Shown here piece by piece: positions 19,951 through 28,894 of a stretch of 64,000 nt of DNA; the first letter of the stretch is position 1; the number at the start of each line of letters is the position of its first letter. Origin of the DNA: Pseudomonas sp. p1(2021b) (GTDB lineage Bacteria; Pseudomonadota; Gammaproteobacteria; Pseudomonadales; Pseudomonadaceae); the NCBI RefSeq assembly GCF_020151015.1, contig NZ_CP083746.1, forward strand, positions 1,065,001 through 1,129,000. Direction: 5' to 3'. Below the pieces are notes generated by a model. It saw only the letters and a program-made list of their open reading frames with translations, was not told the DNA's origin and ran no database searches. A program made the translations under genes and the position numbers.

Positions 19951-20424
19951 TTATTCCTCACCCATCTGCGATTGCAGGTAGTTCTCGATACCCACCTTGT
20001 CGATCAGGCCCAGCTGGGTCTCCAGCCAGTCGATGTGCTCTTCCTCGGACTCGAGGATGTCTTCGAGCAGTTCGCGGGAGCCGAAATCACCGGCGGTCTC
20101 ACAATGGGCGATGGCCGCCTTGAGGTCGACCAGGCCTTTCTGTTCGATCTTCAGGTCGCACTCGAGCATTTCCTTGGTGTGTTCGCCGATCAGCAACTTG
20201 CCCAGGTCCTGCACGTTGGGGATGCCTTCGAGGAAAAGAATACGCTTGATCAATTTGTCAGCGTGCTTCATCTCGTCGATGGATTCCTTGTACTCGTGCT
20301 TGCCGAGTTTGTTCAGGCCCCAGTCCTCGTACATCCGCGCGTGCAGGAAGTACTGGTTGATCGCGACCAGCTCGTTTCCGAGGATCTTGTTGAGATGCTG
20401 GATGACGCTTACGTCGCCTTTCAT
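19951..20424 (-). CDS. bfr: Bacterioferritin
   Basis: A 157-residue four-helix ferritin-like protein storing iron in a 24-mer shell. Ferroxidase ligands are visible as Glu in [12 protein letters not shown], Glu/His in [10 protein letters not shown], and Glu/His in [11 protein letters not shown]; the haem-ligand Met of bacterioferritin (EMKHAD, near residue 52) is present, so it is a haem-binding Bfr. The product is the natural partner of the ferredoxin Bfd encoded just upstream, which releases the iron. The 200-bp gap to bfd contains a terminator, so the two are separately transcribed. Confidence 0.93.
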   Translation of the reverse strand: MKGDVSVIQHLNKILGNELVAINQYFLHARMYEDWGLNKLGKHEYKESIDEMKHADKLIKRILFLEGIPNVQDLGKLLIGEHTKEMLECDLKIEQKGLVDLKAAIAHCETAGDFGSRELLEDILESEEEHIDWLETQLGLIDKVGIENYLQSQMGEE

Positions 20425-20581
20425 GTCGGGTTCCTGCCCTGTTGAAGTGTGCCAATACAGGAAGTCTGAGCCCGACCAGGGTCTCTGTCAAACCTAAGTT
20501 ATTGAATAGTAAGTGAAAATTAATAGGAATAAGAATGTTTGTGAACCGCGTTCGAACGCTAACTTATTGAATTGAAGGCAT

Positions 20582-20609
20582 AAAAAAACCGGACACTGGG
20601 TCCGGTTCT
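20582..20609 (-). terminator. Terminator after bfd
   Basis: On the minus strand AACCGGAC / GTCCGGTT stem followed by a seven-base T-run. It ends bfd transcription before bfr. The remaining 20425-20581 is AT-rich and should hold the bfr promoter. Confidence 0.82.
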
Positions 20610-20623
20610 TCGAATTCGATGGT

Positions 20624-20845
20624 TCAAGCCACGTTAAACTCAACGGGGTAGGGCAGGGCCGCCTGCTGACTGACCTGGAGTTCGGTCAGTGTCTCGCGGA
20701 CCACCTGCTTGGCCAGGCATGCGCACTTGCCACATTGGCTGCCGACATTGGTGGCGGCCCGGACTTCCTTGTAGCTGCAGCATCCTTCATAGATCGCATC
20801 GCGAATCTGTCCGTCGGTAACGCCGACACAAAGACACACATACAT
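20624..20845 (-). CDS. bfd: Bacterioferritin-associated ferredoxin Bfd
   Basis: A 73-residue [2Fe-2S] protein that binds BfrB and reduces the stored Fe(III) for release. The four ligands are Cys4 and Cys6 (MYVCLCVGVTD) and the pair in SQCGKCACLAK, the Bfd-type CXC...CXXC pattern. The C-terminal tail (TELQVSQQAALPYPV) is short and variable. It is normally induced under iron starvation, and a Fur-box-like sequence overlaps its promoter. Confidence 0.93.
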   Translation of the reverse strand: MYVCLCVGVTDGQIRDAIYEGCCSYKEVRAATNVGSQCGKCACLAKQVVRETLTELQVSQQAALPYPVEFNVA

Positions 20846-20882
20846 AAGGTCAGACCATCATGGTTGAGGCTCGATGGGGTGG

Positions 20883-20911
20883 AGCTTAATGGTAATGAGA
20901 ATGCGTGTCAA
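20883..20911 (-). promoter_or_regulatory. bfd promoter with Fur-box-like spacer
   Basis: On the minus strand TTGACA (20911-20906), a 17-bp spacer and TAAGCT (20888-20883) form a sigma-70-type promoter about 38 bp before the start codon. The spacer reads GCATTCTCATTACC, resembling Fur boxes (GATAATGATWATCATTATC), consistent with iron-repressed bfd. Binding is inference. Confidence 0.6.
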
Positions 20912-21060
20912 AGAACTTTCCTCCGGCCTTGTGTCGGTGCGACCGGCGGTTGGATTCGGCCTGTCACCAGAAGCCGTGTATGATGGGCAACCTTTGCTGG
21001 ATACCGGGGCAGGTCGACCCTCCCGGGTATCTGATTTCACCACCATCAAGGAGATAACGA

Positions 21061-21663
21061 ATGAGCGTACTCGTTGGTAAACAAGCCCCCGACTTCACCG
21101 TTCCGGCCGTACTGGCCAACGGCGAGATCGTCGACAGCTTCAACCTGGCTTCGGCCATCAAGGGCAAATACGGCCTGGTGTTCTTCTACCCACTGGACTT
21201 CACCTTCGTCTGCCCATCCGAGCTGATCGCTCTGGACCATCGCATCCCTGACTTCCAGGCACGCGGCGTGGAAGTGATCGGCGTGTCGATCGACTCGCAC
21301 TTCACCCACAACGCCTGGCGTAACACCCCCGTCAACAACGGCGGTATCGGCCCGGTCAAGTACACCCTGGCTGCAGACATCTCCCACGACATCTGCAAGG
21401 CCTACGACGTTGAGTCCGAAGGCGGCGTAGCCTTCCGTGGCGCTTTCCTGATCGACAAGAACGGCGTTGTCCGTTCGCAGATCGTCAACGACCTGCCGCT
21501 GGGCCGCAACATGGAAGAACTGCTGCGCCTGGTCGACGCCCTGCAATTCCACGAAGAGCACGGCGAAGTCTGCCCTGCCAACTGGAAGAAAGGCGACAAG
21601 GGCATGACCGCTTCGCCGGAAGGCGTTGCTGCCTACCTGAGCGAGAACGCTGGCAAGCTGTAA
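21061..21663 (+). CDS. Typical 2-Cys peroxiredoxin (AhpC/TSA family)
   Basis: A 200-residue thiol peroxidase. Peroxidatic Cys51 is in FYPLDFTFVCPSE and the resolving Cys in EEHGEVCPANW near residue 170; the C-terminal tail shows the Prx1/AhpC layout. It reduces H2O2, organic peroxides and probably peroxynitrite. No ahpF follows, so it probably uses thioredoxin. It diverges from bfd (215-bp gap), which fits a shared iron/oxidative-stress neighbourhood. A purine-rich AAGGAGATAACG precedes the ATG. Confidence 0.9.
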   Translation: MSVLVGKQAPDFTVPAVLANGEIVDSFNLASAIKGKYGLVFFYPLDFTFVCPSELIALDHRIPDFQARGVEVIGVSIDSHFTHNAWRNTPVNNGGIGPVKYTLAADISHDICKAYDVESEGGVAFRGAFLIDKNGVVRSQIVNDLPLGRNMEELLRLVDALQFHEEHGEVCPANWKKGDKGMTASPEGVAAYLSENAGKL

Positions 21664-21681
21664 TTGCCACGCGAATAAAAG

Positions 21682-21707
21682 AACCGGCCATCATGGCCGG
21701 TTTTTTT
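21682..21707 (+). terminator. Rho-independent terminator after the peroxiredoxin gene
   Basis: AACCGGCCATCATGGCCGG followed by seven T residues: an 8-bp GC stem with a short loop. It lies 19 bp after the stop codon. Confidence 0.9.
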
Positions 21708-21740
21708 ATGCCTGTAGCGGCCCAAGGGTTCAGTAGCAGG

Positions 21741-22412
21741 TCAGTCGTTGAAGTCGCGCCAGCCGCCCATTTCCTTCCAGCGGTTGACGATGCCGCAGAA
21801 CAGCTCGGCGGTCTTCTCGGTGTCGTAGCGTGCCGAGTGGGCTTCACGCCCATCGAAATCGATGTCGGCGCTTTGGCAGGCGCGGGCCAGTACGGTCTGG
21901 CCATAGGCCAGGCCAGCCAGGGTGGCCGTGTCGAAGCTGGAGAAAGGATGGAACGGGTTGCGCTTGAGGTCGTTGCGCGCCACGGCGGCATTGAGGAAGC
22001 CCAGGTCGAAACTGCTGTTGTGGCCGACCAGGATGGCCCGCTTGCAACCATTGGCCTTCAATGCCTTGCGCACCCCACGGAAGATGTCGGTGAGCGCCGT
22101 TTCCTCGCTCACCGCCATGCGCAGCGGGTGGTCCAGCTTGATACCGGTGAACTCCAGGGCCGCCGGCTCGATGTTGGCCCCCTCGAAAGGCTCGACCCGG
22201 TAGAAGTAGGTGTGCTCCGGGAACAGGAAACCTTTCTCATCCATGCCGATGGTGACGGCAGCGATTTCGAGTAGCGCGTCAGTGGCGCTGTTGAAACCGC
22301 CGGTTTCCACATCCACCACCACGGGCAGGTAACCGCGGAAGCGCTCGGCCATCGGGTGGCGAACGCTGCTGCCTTGACCTTCCTGGTCGTCTTCGTAGAA
22401 CGCTTCGCTCAC
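21741..22412 (-). CDS. rnt: Ribonuclease T
   Basis: A 223-residue DEDDh 3'-5' exoribonuclease that trims tRNA CCA ends and matures 5S and 23S rRNA. Exo[11 protein letters not shown] (Asp, Glu), Exo[13 protein letters not shown], and ExoIII with His and Asp in [13 protein letters not shown]. The length fits RNase T (about 215-225). It overlaps the pyrC stop by four bases (ATGA), so it is translationally coupled downstream of pyrC. Confidence 0.93.
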   Translation of the reverse strand: MSEAFYEDDQEGQGSSVRHPMAERFRGYLPVVVDVETGGFNSATDALLEIAAVTIGMDEKGFLFPEHTYFYRVEPFEGANIEPAALEFTGIKLDHPLRMAVSEETALTDIFRGVRKALKANGCKRAILVGHNSSFDLGFLNAAVARNDLKRNPFHPFSSFDTATLAGLAYGQTVLARACQSADIDFDGREAHSARYDTEKTAELFCGIVNRWKEMGGWRDFND

Positions 22413-23455
22413 GCCTTCTCCTCCAGCAGACGCCAGCGCAGTTTTTCACCGGCGCGCAGCGGAACCACGGTGTTGTCACCGAATGGCAGGCTGTCGGGAG
22501 CGGTCCACTCGTCGCGAACCAGGGTAATGGTGTCGGTGTTCGCCGGCAGGCCATAGAACGCCGGGCCGTGCAGGCTGGCGAAACCTTCGAGCTTGTCCAG
22601 CGCATTGCGCTGTTCGAAGGCCTCGGCATACAGCTCGATGGCAGCGTAGGCCGTATAGCAGCCGGCGCAGCCGCAGGCGGCTTCCTTGGCATGACGGGCA
22701 TGGGGTGCCGAATCGGTGCCGAGGAAGAACTTGCTGTTGCCGCTGGTGGCCGCGTCCAGCAGCGCCACCTGGTGGGTGTTGCGCTTGAGGATCGGCAGGC
22801 AATAGAAGTGCGGGCGGATACCGCCGACCAGCATGTGGTTGCGGTTGTACAAGAGGTGCTGTGCGGTGATGGTCGCGCCGACGTTGGCCGGGGCCTGCAG
22901 GACGAACTGCGCGGCATCGGCGGTGGTGATGTGCTCGAACACCACTTTCAGCGTGGGGAAGCGCTCGACCACGCGGGCCAGGTGCTCGTCGATGAAGCGC
23001 TTCTCGCGGTCGAACACATCGACCTCGGCACGGGTCACTTCGCCGTGCACCAGCAGCGGCATGCCGGTTTCGGCCAAGGCCTCGAGCGCCGGCGTGATGT
23101 TGTCGATGCTGGTCACGCCCGAGTCGGAGTTGGTGGTGGCGCCGGCCGGATACATCTTGGCGGCGTACACGAAACCGCTGGCCTTGGCCGCGCGGATGTC
23201 CTCGGCGCTGGTACGGTCGGTGAGGTACAGCACCATCAGCGGCTCGAAGCGGCTGCCTGCCGGGCGTGCGGCCAGGATGCGGTCGCGATAGGCGCCGGCC
23301 TCGACGGCGTTGCGTACCGGCGGGACCAGGTTGGGCATGATGATGGCGCGGGCGAAGGTACGCGCCACGTCGCCAACGGTATGGGGCAGGACGGCACCAT
23401 CGCGCAGATGGATGTGCCAGTCGTCGGGACGCAGGAGGGTCAGGCGATCGGACAT
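22409..23455 (-). CDS. pyrC: Dihydroorotase PyrC (type II)
   Basis: A 348-residue amidohydrolase converting carbamoyl aspartate to dihydroorotate in pyrimidine synthesis. Metal and catalytic motifs: HIHLRDG, the carboxylated Lys in [41 protein letters not shown] and GTDSAPH. The class (about 345 residues, E. coli PyrC-like) is distinct from PyrC-prime/PyrX proteins that associate with PyrB. Start [13 protein letters not shown] at 23455; an upstream extension adds nine residues. Confidence 0.94.
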   Translation of the reverse strand: MSDRLTLLRPDDWHIHLRDGAVLPHTVGDVARTFARAIIMPNLVPPVRNAVEAGAYRDRILAARPAGSRFEPLMVLYLTDRTSAEDIRAAKASGFVYAAKMYPAGATTNSDSGVTSIDNITPALEALAETGMPLLVHGEVTRAEVDVFDREKRFIDEHLARVVERFPTLKVVFEHITTADAAQFVLQAPANVGATITAQHLLYNRNHMLVGGIRPHFYCLPILKRNTHQVALLDAATSGNSKFFLGTDSAPHARHAKEAACGCAGCYTAYAAIELYAEAFEQRNALDKLEGFASLHGPAFYGLPANTDTITLVRDEWTAPDSLPFGDNTVVPLRAGEKLRWRLLEEKA

Positions 23456-23585
23456 TGGAGATTCCAGGCGGGTCGAACTCAAGGGCCAATGCTACCGGAA
23501 AACCCCGGTAGGAGCACGGCTATCAAGTTTTCCCGGTGGCGTCCGATAGCCTGCAGGTAAGCCGTCAGAATCTGTGGAGCCACCT

Positions 23586-24551
23586 GTGCGCCAGCGTTAC
23601 CTAGCCCTTCTTACCCTGTTTGCCAGCCTGCCGGCCGGGGCATTGACCTTCCAGACGCGCGTGGAGAACGTCGCCTGGAACGTCGAGGGTGACCAGTTCG
23701 AATGCCGGCTGTCCCAGCCGATCGACGGTTTCGGCAGCGGTGAGTTCGTGCGCCGTGCCGGCGAGCAGGCGGTCTTCCAGTTGCGATCGGACAGCAATGC
23801 GCTGGGGGTGGGCAGTGCGACCTTGCTGGCCGCGGCAGCACCTTGGCAACCTGGCCGGGGCGACATCAATCTCGGGGGCGTGCGCATGGGGCGCAGCGGG
23901 GTGTTGTTCACCTCGTCCCAGGGGCAGGCCAGCCGGCTGATCAACGGCCTGCTCGACGGGCGCAGCACGGTGGTGCGCAACCATGCCGGCGAGGGCGGCA
24001 GGCCCATGGAGGTGCATGTACTGCCGGTCAGCTTCGCCAAGGCCTATGGTGACTACCAGGCATGTGCCGCCAAGCTGCTGCCGATGAATTTCGACCAGAT
24101 CCGCCAGACCCAGGTCGGATTCCCACGCGGTATCGAGCTGGACAGCGCGGCGCGGGCACGCCTGGACGTGATCCTCGATTACCTCAAGGCCGACCCGTCG
24201 GTGAACCACATCGAGCTCGATGGCCATGCCGACAACAGCGGCAGCCGCCTGACCAACCGCGACACCTCACGCCGTCGGGCCCTGGCGGTCGCCGACTACC
24301 TCAAGGCCCATGGTGTGCCGCAGGAGCAGATCACCGTGCGCTTCCATGGCGAACGTTACCCCTTGGCCCGGAACAACAGTGCCGCCAACCGGGCGCGCAA
24401 CCGCCGGGTGAACATCCAGTTGGAGCGTGTCGCCCCGGTCGAGAAGCCGGTGGAAAAACCCTCGGTAGAGGCCACCCCGGCTCCCGCTGCCGCAGCTCCA
24501 GCGACGCCTGGCCCCGCGCCGGCGCCGGCACCGGCAGAAAAAAAATCCTGA
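23586..24551 (+). CDS. motY: MotY-like OmpA-family protein (sodium-type flagellar T-ring component)
   Basis: A 321-residue exported protein: signal peptide [20 protein letters not shown], an N-terminal MotY domain (residues about 20-150), then an OmpA peptidoglycan-binding domain with [29 protein letters not shown] and [13 protein letters not shown]. The tail is Pro/Ala-rich ([21 protein letters not shown]). The pyrC-motY-argG neighbourhood matches P. aeruginosa PA3525-PA3527 as I remember it, where the OmpA gene is motY, needed for flagellar rotation. The start is GTG 23586, with TGGAG six bases upstream. Confidence 0.82.
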   Translation: MRQRYLALLTLFASLPAGALTFQTRVENVAWNVEGDQFECRLSQPIDGFGSGEFVRRAGEQAVFQLRSDSNALGVGSATLLAAAAPWQPGRGDINLGGVRMGRSGVLFTSSQGQASRLINGLLDGRSTVVRNHAGEGGRPMEVHVLPVSFAKAYGDYQACAAKLLPMNFDQIRQTQVGFPRGIELDSAARARLDVILDYLKADPSVNHIELDGHADNSGSRLTNRDTSRRRALAVADYLKAHGVPQEQITVRFHGERYPLARNNSAANRARNRRVNIQLERVAPVEKPVEKPSVEATPAPAAAAPATPGPAPAPAPAEKKS

Positions 24552-24678
24552 CCGCGACAAGGGTCGCGCTCTTGACTGTTCCTGTCGCTTTGTCATCACA
24601 AGCTGTCGCCCCATTGTAAATATTTCAATGGGGCCGGTAGAATCAACCGCTTTCCGTACAACCCCGTGGAGTGATGGC

Positions 24679-25896
24679 ATGGCGGACGTAAAAAAGGTCG
24701 TACTGGCGTATTCCGGCGGCCTTGATACTTCGGTGATTCTCAAGTGGCTGCAGGATACCTACAACTGCGAAGTGGTGACCTTCACCGCTGACCTGGGTCA
24801 GGGCGAGGAGGTCGAGCCGGCCCGCGCCAAAGCACAGGCAATGGGCGTCAAAGAGATCTACATCGATGACCTGCGCGAAGAGTTCGTGCGTGACTTCGTG
24901 TTCCCGATGTTCCGCGCCAACACCGTCTATGAAGGCGAGTACCTGCTGGGTACTTCCATTGCCCGTCCGCTGATCGCCAAGCGCCTGATCGAGATCGCCA
25001 ACGAAACCGGGGCCGACGCCATTTCCCATGGCGCTACCGGCAAGGGCAACGACCAGGTGCGTTTCGAGCTGGGCGCCTATGCACTCAAGCCGGGCGTCAA
25101 GGTCATCGCACCATGGCGCGAGTGGGACCTGCTGTCCCGCGAGAAGCTGATGGACTACGCCGAGAAGCACGGCATCCCGATCGAGCGCCACGGCAAGAAG
25201 AAGTCGCCGTACTCGATGGACGCCAACCTGCTGCACATTTCCTATGAAGGCGGTGTCCTGGAAGATACCTGGACCGAGCACGAAGAAGACATGTGGCGCT
25301 GGAGCGTCTCTCCGGAGAACGCCCCGGACCAGGCTACCTACATCGAGCTCACCTACCGCAACGGTGACATCGTCGCCATCGACGGCGTCGAGAAGACCCC
25401 GGCCACTGTGCTCGCCGATCTGAACCGCATCGGCGGCGCCAACGGTATCGGTCGTCTGGACATCGTCGAGAACCGCTATGTCGGCATGAAGTCCCGTGGC
25501 TGCTACGAAACCCCTGGTGGCACCATCATGCTCAAGGCCCACCGCGCCATCGAGTCGATCACCCTGGACCGCGAAGTCGCTCACCTGAAGGATGAGCTGA
25601 TGCCCAAGTACGCCAGCCTGATCTACACCGGCTACTGGTGGAGCCCGGAGCGTCTGATGCTGCAGCAGATGATCGACGCCTCGCAGGTCAACGTGAACGG
25701 TGTGGTCCGCCTGAAGCTGTACAAGGGCAACGTCACCGTGGTCGGGCGCAAGTCGGATGATTCGCTGTTCGATGCCAACATCGCGACCTTCGAGGAAGAC
25801 GGCGGCGCCTACAACCAGGCCGATGCCGCGGGCTTCATCAAGCTCAATGCCCTGCGCATGCGCATTGCCGCCAACAAGGGCCGTTCGCTGCTCTGA
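24679..25896 (+). CDS. argG: Argininosuccinate synthase ArgG
   Basis: A 405-residue enzyme joining citrulline and aspartate with ATP in arginine synthesis, acting one step after ArgF. The ATP pyrophosphatase loop [15 protein letters not shown] is N-terminal (near residue 10); [37 protein letters not shown] and [14 protein letters not shown] are family signatures. ATG 24679 (MADVKKVV) is the usual N-terminus; an in-frame ATG at 24628 adds 17 residues. A terminator follows. Confidence 0.96.
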   Translation: MADVKKVVLAYSGGLDTSVILKWLQDTYNCEVVTFTADLGQGEEVEPARAKAQAMGVKEIYIDDLREEFVRDFVFPMFRANTVYEGEYLLGTSIARPLIAKRLIEIANETGADAISHGATGKGNDQVRFELGAYALKPGVKVIAPWREWDLLSREKLMDYAEKHGIPIERHGKKKSPYSMDANLLHISYEGGVLEDTWTEHEEDMWRWSVSPENAPDQATYIELTYRNGDIVAIDGVEKTPATVLADLNRIGGANGIGRLDIVENRYVGMKSRGCYETPGGTIMLKAHRAIESITLDREVAHLKDELMPKYASLIYTGYWWSPERLMLQQMIDASQVNVNGVVRLKLYKGNVTVVGRKSDDSLFDANIATFEEDGGAYNQADAAGFIKLNALRMRIAANKGRSLL

Positions 25897-25918
25897 TCTA
25901 GGCCTGCGCTACCCTGAG

Positions 25919-25944
25919 AACCCGGCCTTGTGCCGGGTTTTTTC
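25919..25944 (+). terminator. Terminator after argG
   Basis: AACCCGGC / GCCGGGTT stem with a short TTG-containing loop, followed by a T-rich run. It lies 22 bp after the argG stop and also faces the convergent gene at 25956. Confidence 0.88.
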
Positions 25945-25955
25945 TTTTCCATGCC

Positions 25956-26405
25956 CTATTTTTTCTCGGTTTCCGACAGCGCCCCGATCGACAGGTGGAT
26001 ACGGGTACGGGTATCGAGGTTCTCGAGTACCCAGCGGCGCGTGCGGGGCTGTGGGCGTGTGAGGGTACGTAGGATATGGTGTTCGATTATCTTGCGAGTC
26101 TCCGGCCCTGAGAGCGTGATGATCATCGTCGAGGCGTTCGGGCTTTCCATTGGCGGGGCGCTGGGGGCGGCATCGATCTTGTTCCGGCCCGCAGATTTGT
26201 TGGGTTGGTACAGAGAGTGATAATTGAAGTTCAAGGTCAGGAAGAACAGCATGGTCAGGAAGAACGGAAAACCCACCAGGAACCAGGTGTAGGTCTTCTG
26301 GCTGTTCTCGCTGAGGAAGGGCAATGAAGCCAAGGCGGAGGCTTCGATGATGCCTGCGAATATAGCGATGATCGCCAAGGGACTGATGGAATCGGTCTGC
26401 TGCAT
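25956..26405 (-). CDS. Conserved hypothetical membrane protein
   Basis: A 149-residue protein I do not recognise. Two membrane segments are visible: SPLAIIAIFAGIIEASALASLPFL (about 8-31) and TYTWFLVGFPFFLTMLFFLTLNF (about 38-60), followed by a soluble tail of about 90 residues rich in Pro, Arg and Thr with RKIIEHHILRTLTRP. No catalytic motif is seen. The start is uncertain: ATG 26405 gives a compact protein; a GTG at 26513 would add 36 residues. It converges with argG and diverges, across an AT-rich gap, from a response regulator. Confidence 0.6.
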   Translation of the reverse strand: MQQTDSISPLAIIAIFAGIIEASALASLPFLSENSQKTYTWFLVGFPFFLTMLFFLTLNFNYHSLYQPNKSAGRNKIDAAPSAPPMESPNASTMIITLSGPETRKIIEHHILRTLTRPQPRTRRWVLENLDTRTRIHLSIGALSETEKK

Positions 26406-26513
26406 GATGCTTCTTGCCTGCAAGTGTTTGCCTATCTCTCGCCTGTTTTCGGTATAGGCTGCAGAGAGAGCTATTTCCCTGTAAACCAAAGCATCAAGGC
26501 TTACAGCCAGCAC

Positions 26514-26766
26514 TTCATTTAATTACCCCCAGACTCGGACTGTTCGTATAGGTCAAAAGTGCATACGAGCTGGGAATAATCTCGTCAATTTTTGTAGCGT
26601 GTTTACATAACTGGAAACTTTATAAAGTGTACGCCTGTAGGAAAATTCCTTTAGTAATGTAGGTTTCTTCTCTGTTTGATCATATGCCGCAATCCGCTGC
26701 GCCATGGAGGGGGCTGCTCGGTTATGGTGTGCCTCGGAGCAATAATAATGAATCAATGGATATCGC
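26514..26766. promoter_or_regulatory. AT-rich regulatory region upstream of the BvgA-like regulator
   Basis: About 250 bp that are conspicuously AT-rich for this genome. It contains CTTTATAAAG (26618-26627) and the palindrome AGGAAAATTCCT (26639-26650). The latter reads as opposed TTTCCTA-type heptads, resembling BvgA sites, so autoregulation by the downstream gene is plausible. Confidence 0.45.
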
Positions 26767-27399
26767 ATGAATAAAGTGCTTATCGTGGATGATCATCCGG
26801 TTATTCGCCTGGCTGTACGCATGTTGATGGAGCGACATGGGTATGACGTCGTGGCGGAAACCGATAACGGCGTGGATGCTTTGCAATTGATCCGGGACTA
26901 CCAACCCGACATCGTGGTATTGGATATTGGCATTCCAAAACTGGATGGGCTCGAGGTAATTGGTCGGTTATCCTCCATCAGCCCGGAGAGCAAGGTGCTG
27001 GTCCTGACATCACAGGCAGCGGGGCATTTCTCCATGCGCTGCATGCAGGCTGGCGCTGCAGGTTATGTCTGCAAGCAACAGGACCTGACCGAGCTGCTCA
27101 GCGCGATCAAGGCGGTTCTGTCCGGGTACAGCTATTTCCCTAACCAGGCCCTGCACAAGACGCGTGGTTGTGCCAAAGGTGGCACCGAGGAGGAGATGGT
27201 CCAGCGTCTTTCCGGCAGGGAGGTCATGGTGTTGAAGGAGCTGGCCAGCGGCAAGAGCAACAAGGAAATCGCCAACAGCATGTTCCTTAGCAACAAGACG
27301 GTCAGTACCTACAAGACGCGTCTGCTGCTCAAGCTCAATGCCCGATCGCTGGTCGACCTCATCGAGCTCGCCCAGCGCCATGGCTTGTCGCGCCCCTGA
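26767..27399 (+). CDS. BvgA/EvgA-like orphan response regulator (LuxR-type output)
   Basis: A 210-residue NarL/FixJ-class regulator. Receiver domain with acidic pair in VLIVDDHPVIR, phospho-acceptor Asp53 in IVVLDIGIPKLDG, Thr in VLVLTSQA and Lys in GYVCKQQD; then a LuxR helix-turn-helix (LSGREVMVLKELASGKSNKEIA, FLSNKTVSTYKTRLLLKLN). Resemblance to Bordetella BvgA is strong over the whole length, for example LDIGIPKLDGLEVIGRL and MFLSNKTVSTYKTRLL. No kinase gene is next to it, so its partner is elsewhere. A function in virulence should not be inferred from the name. Confidence 0.85.
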   Translation: MNKVLIVDDHPVIRLAVRMLMERHGYDVVAETDNGVDALQLIRDYQPDIVVLDIGIPKLDGLEVIGRLSSISPESKVLVLTSQAAGHFSMRCMQAGAAGYVCKQQDLTELLSAIKAVLSGYSYFPNQALHKTRGCAKGGTEEEMVQRLSGREVMVLKELASGKSNKEIANSMFLSNKTVSTYKTRLLLKLNARSLVDLIELAQRHGLSRP

Positions 27400-27406
27400 A
27401 AACAGG

Positions 27407-27429
27407 AAAGCCTCCGCAAGGGAGGCTTT
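27407..27429. terminator. Bidirectional terminator-like hairpin
   Basis: AAAGCCTCC-GCAA-GGGAGGCTTT, between the 3' ends of the response regulator and the small gene at 27446. The flanking A and T runs are short (three bases). Confidence 0.72.
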
Positions 27430-27445
27430 CAAGGTGATCGGCGGG

Positions 27446-27622
27446 CTACAGGTCGTAGTCGAAGTCGGCGAGTTGTTTCTGTAGACGCCGCTCCTCGAGG
27501 AGGTTATCGATGGTGCGGCGTTTGCTCAGGTTGGTCTTTGCCGTTTCCACCTGGGGCTCTATATCGTCTTCCGAGGTGGGAAATTCATCGTCGATCGACA
27601 GCTCGTCTTTATCGGTGCTCAT
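27446..27622 (-). CDS. PA3496-family small protein
   Basis: A 58-residue acidic/basic protein: MSTDKDELSIDDEFPTSEDD, then KRRTIDNLLEERRLQKQL and a terminal ADFDYDL. The acidic N-terminus followed by a charged helix and its place just upstream of nth match the P. aeruginosa PA3496 family, a small conserved Pseudomonas protein without a known function. TAACTCATG context gives the start; the gene is shorter than many ORF callers accept. Its stop is 17 bp from the preceding terminator. Confidence 0.75.
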   Translation of the reverse strand: MSTDKDELSIDDEFPTSEDDIEPQVETAKTNLSKRRTIDNLLEERRLQKQLADFDYDL

Positions 27623-27726
27623 GAGTTACTCCAAGCCAAGGGGCCATTGGCCGTCCTTATAGCGAGAAACCCGATTCCGGTAAAAAAGATTTTTTCAATC
27701 GTATACAACCATTTCCTTCTATTGTC

Positions 27727-28365
27727 TCAATCGTCAGAGGTCTTCTGTTTGTACTCGCACAGGTCCTCGATACGGCAGGCCCCACAACGTGGCTTGCGCG
27801 CCTGGCATACATAGCGCCCATGCAGGATCAGCCAATGGTGGGCATCGAGCAGGTAATCCTTGGGTACGAACTTGAGCAGCTTCTTTTCCACTTCCAGTAC
27901 CGTCTTGCCGGGCGCGATACCGGTCCGGTTGCTGACCCGGAAGATGTGCGTGTCGACGGCCATGGTAGGCTGACGAAATGCTGTATTGAGCACGACGTTC
28001 GCGGTCTTGCGGCCAACGCCTGGCAGCGCTTCGAGGGCCTCGCGGGTCTGAGGCACTTCGCCGCCATGGCGTTCGATCAGCAGGCGGCAGGTCTCGATGA
28101 CATTCTTGGCCTTGCTGTTGTAGAGGCCGATGGTCCTGATGTATTCGCTCAGCCCTTCGACGCCCAGGGCATGGATGGCCTGCGGCGTGTTGGCGACCGG
28201 GAACAACCGCGCGGTGGCCTTGTTGACACCCACATCCGTCGCCTGGGCGGATAGGATGACGGCAATGAGCAACTCGAAAGGGGTGGTGTAGGCCAGTTCG
28301 GTCTTTGGGTCGGGGTTGTCTTCGTGCAGCCTGCGAAAGATCTCCAGGCGTTTGGCGGCATTCAT
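27727..28365 (-). CDS. nth: Endonuclease III (Nth) DNA glycosylase/AP lyase
   Basis: A 212-residue base-excision repair enzyme for oxidised pyrimidines. Helix-hairpin-helix with catalytic Lys in LPGVGRKTANVVLN, catalytic Asp in MAVDTHIFRVSNR, and the [4Fe-4S] ligands at the C-terminus in CQARKPRCGACRIEDLC (C-X6-C-X2-C-X5-C). The length is normal. It is four bases from the end of rnfE, so it ends the rnf operon, as in other Pseudomonas. Confidence 0.95.
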   Translation of the reverse strand: MNAAKRLEIFRRLHEDNPDPKTELAYTTPFELLIAVILSAQATDVGVNKATARLFPVANTPQAIHALGVEGLSEYIRTIGLYNSKAKNVIETCRLLIERHGGEVPQTREALEALPGVGRKTANVVLNTAFRQPTMAVDTHIFRVSNRTGIAPGKTVLEVEKKLLKFVPKDYLLDAHHWLILHGRYVCQARKPRCGACRIEDLCEYKQKTSDD

Positions 28366-28369
28366 GGGC

Positions 28370-28894
28370 TCAAAGGCTTCCTTGACGACGTGAGGGGGCT
28401 GGCCCCGGACGCAGGCGATTGTACAGGGCCAGCAAGCCGCCGAGCAGCATCAACCCGCCCGGTGCCAGGCTTGCCAAATGCATGCCGACCCCGGTCGCCA
28501 ACCATTGACGGCAGGCACCGAGCAGTATGCACAGCATCAGCAGGCTGCCCAGCAAAAGGCCTAGGCGTCGCCAGCCAAGCCCGTCCGGCCATAACTGGTC
28601 CGCCATCAGGCATTGTATGCAGAGCAGGGCTGGATAGTGGCCAAGTGAATGGGCCAGCGGCAGGGCCCAGGTCTGCAGGCCCAGTTGCAGGCTGCTGGCA
28701 AGCGCTGCGAGCAGCAACAGGCTGGCCAGCAAACGCCAGGGCCCAGCGAGCCAGCGGCGCAGTGGTATCAGCAACGCCTGGTGCAGGCTCAGGAGCAGCA
28801 CGCTACACAACCCGATGGCAGTGGCCTGTGCCAAGGTCGACGTCGCACCAGCCAAGGCAAGTACGCTGATGCCGGGCAGCCAGAATCTATTCAT
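28370..28894 (-). CDS. rnfE: RnfE-like electron-transport membrane subunit (divergent, short)
   Basis: A 174-residue membrane protein with about five hydrophobic segments, placed last in the rnf cluster, hence RnfE. RnfE proteins of other bacteria are about 195-230 residues. The N-terminal Cys motif (LGLCPLLA type) is missing: the region reads WLPGISVLALAGATSTLAQ. A later pair of cysteines (CIQC, near residue 95) is present in the second conserved Cys area. It overlaps rnfG by eight bases (28887-28894). Function as a cluster-binding redox subunit is therefore doubtful. Confidence 0.65.
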   Translation of the reverse strand: MNRFWLPGISVLALAGATSTLAQATAIGLCSVLLLSLHQALLIPLRRWLAGPWRLLASLLLLAALASSLQLGLQTWALPLAHSLGHYPALLCIQCLMADQLWPDGLGWRRLGLLLGSLLMLCILLGACRQWLATGVGMHLASLAPGGLMLLGGLLALYNRLRPGPAPSRRQGSL

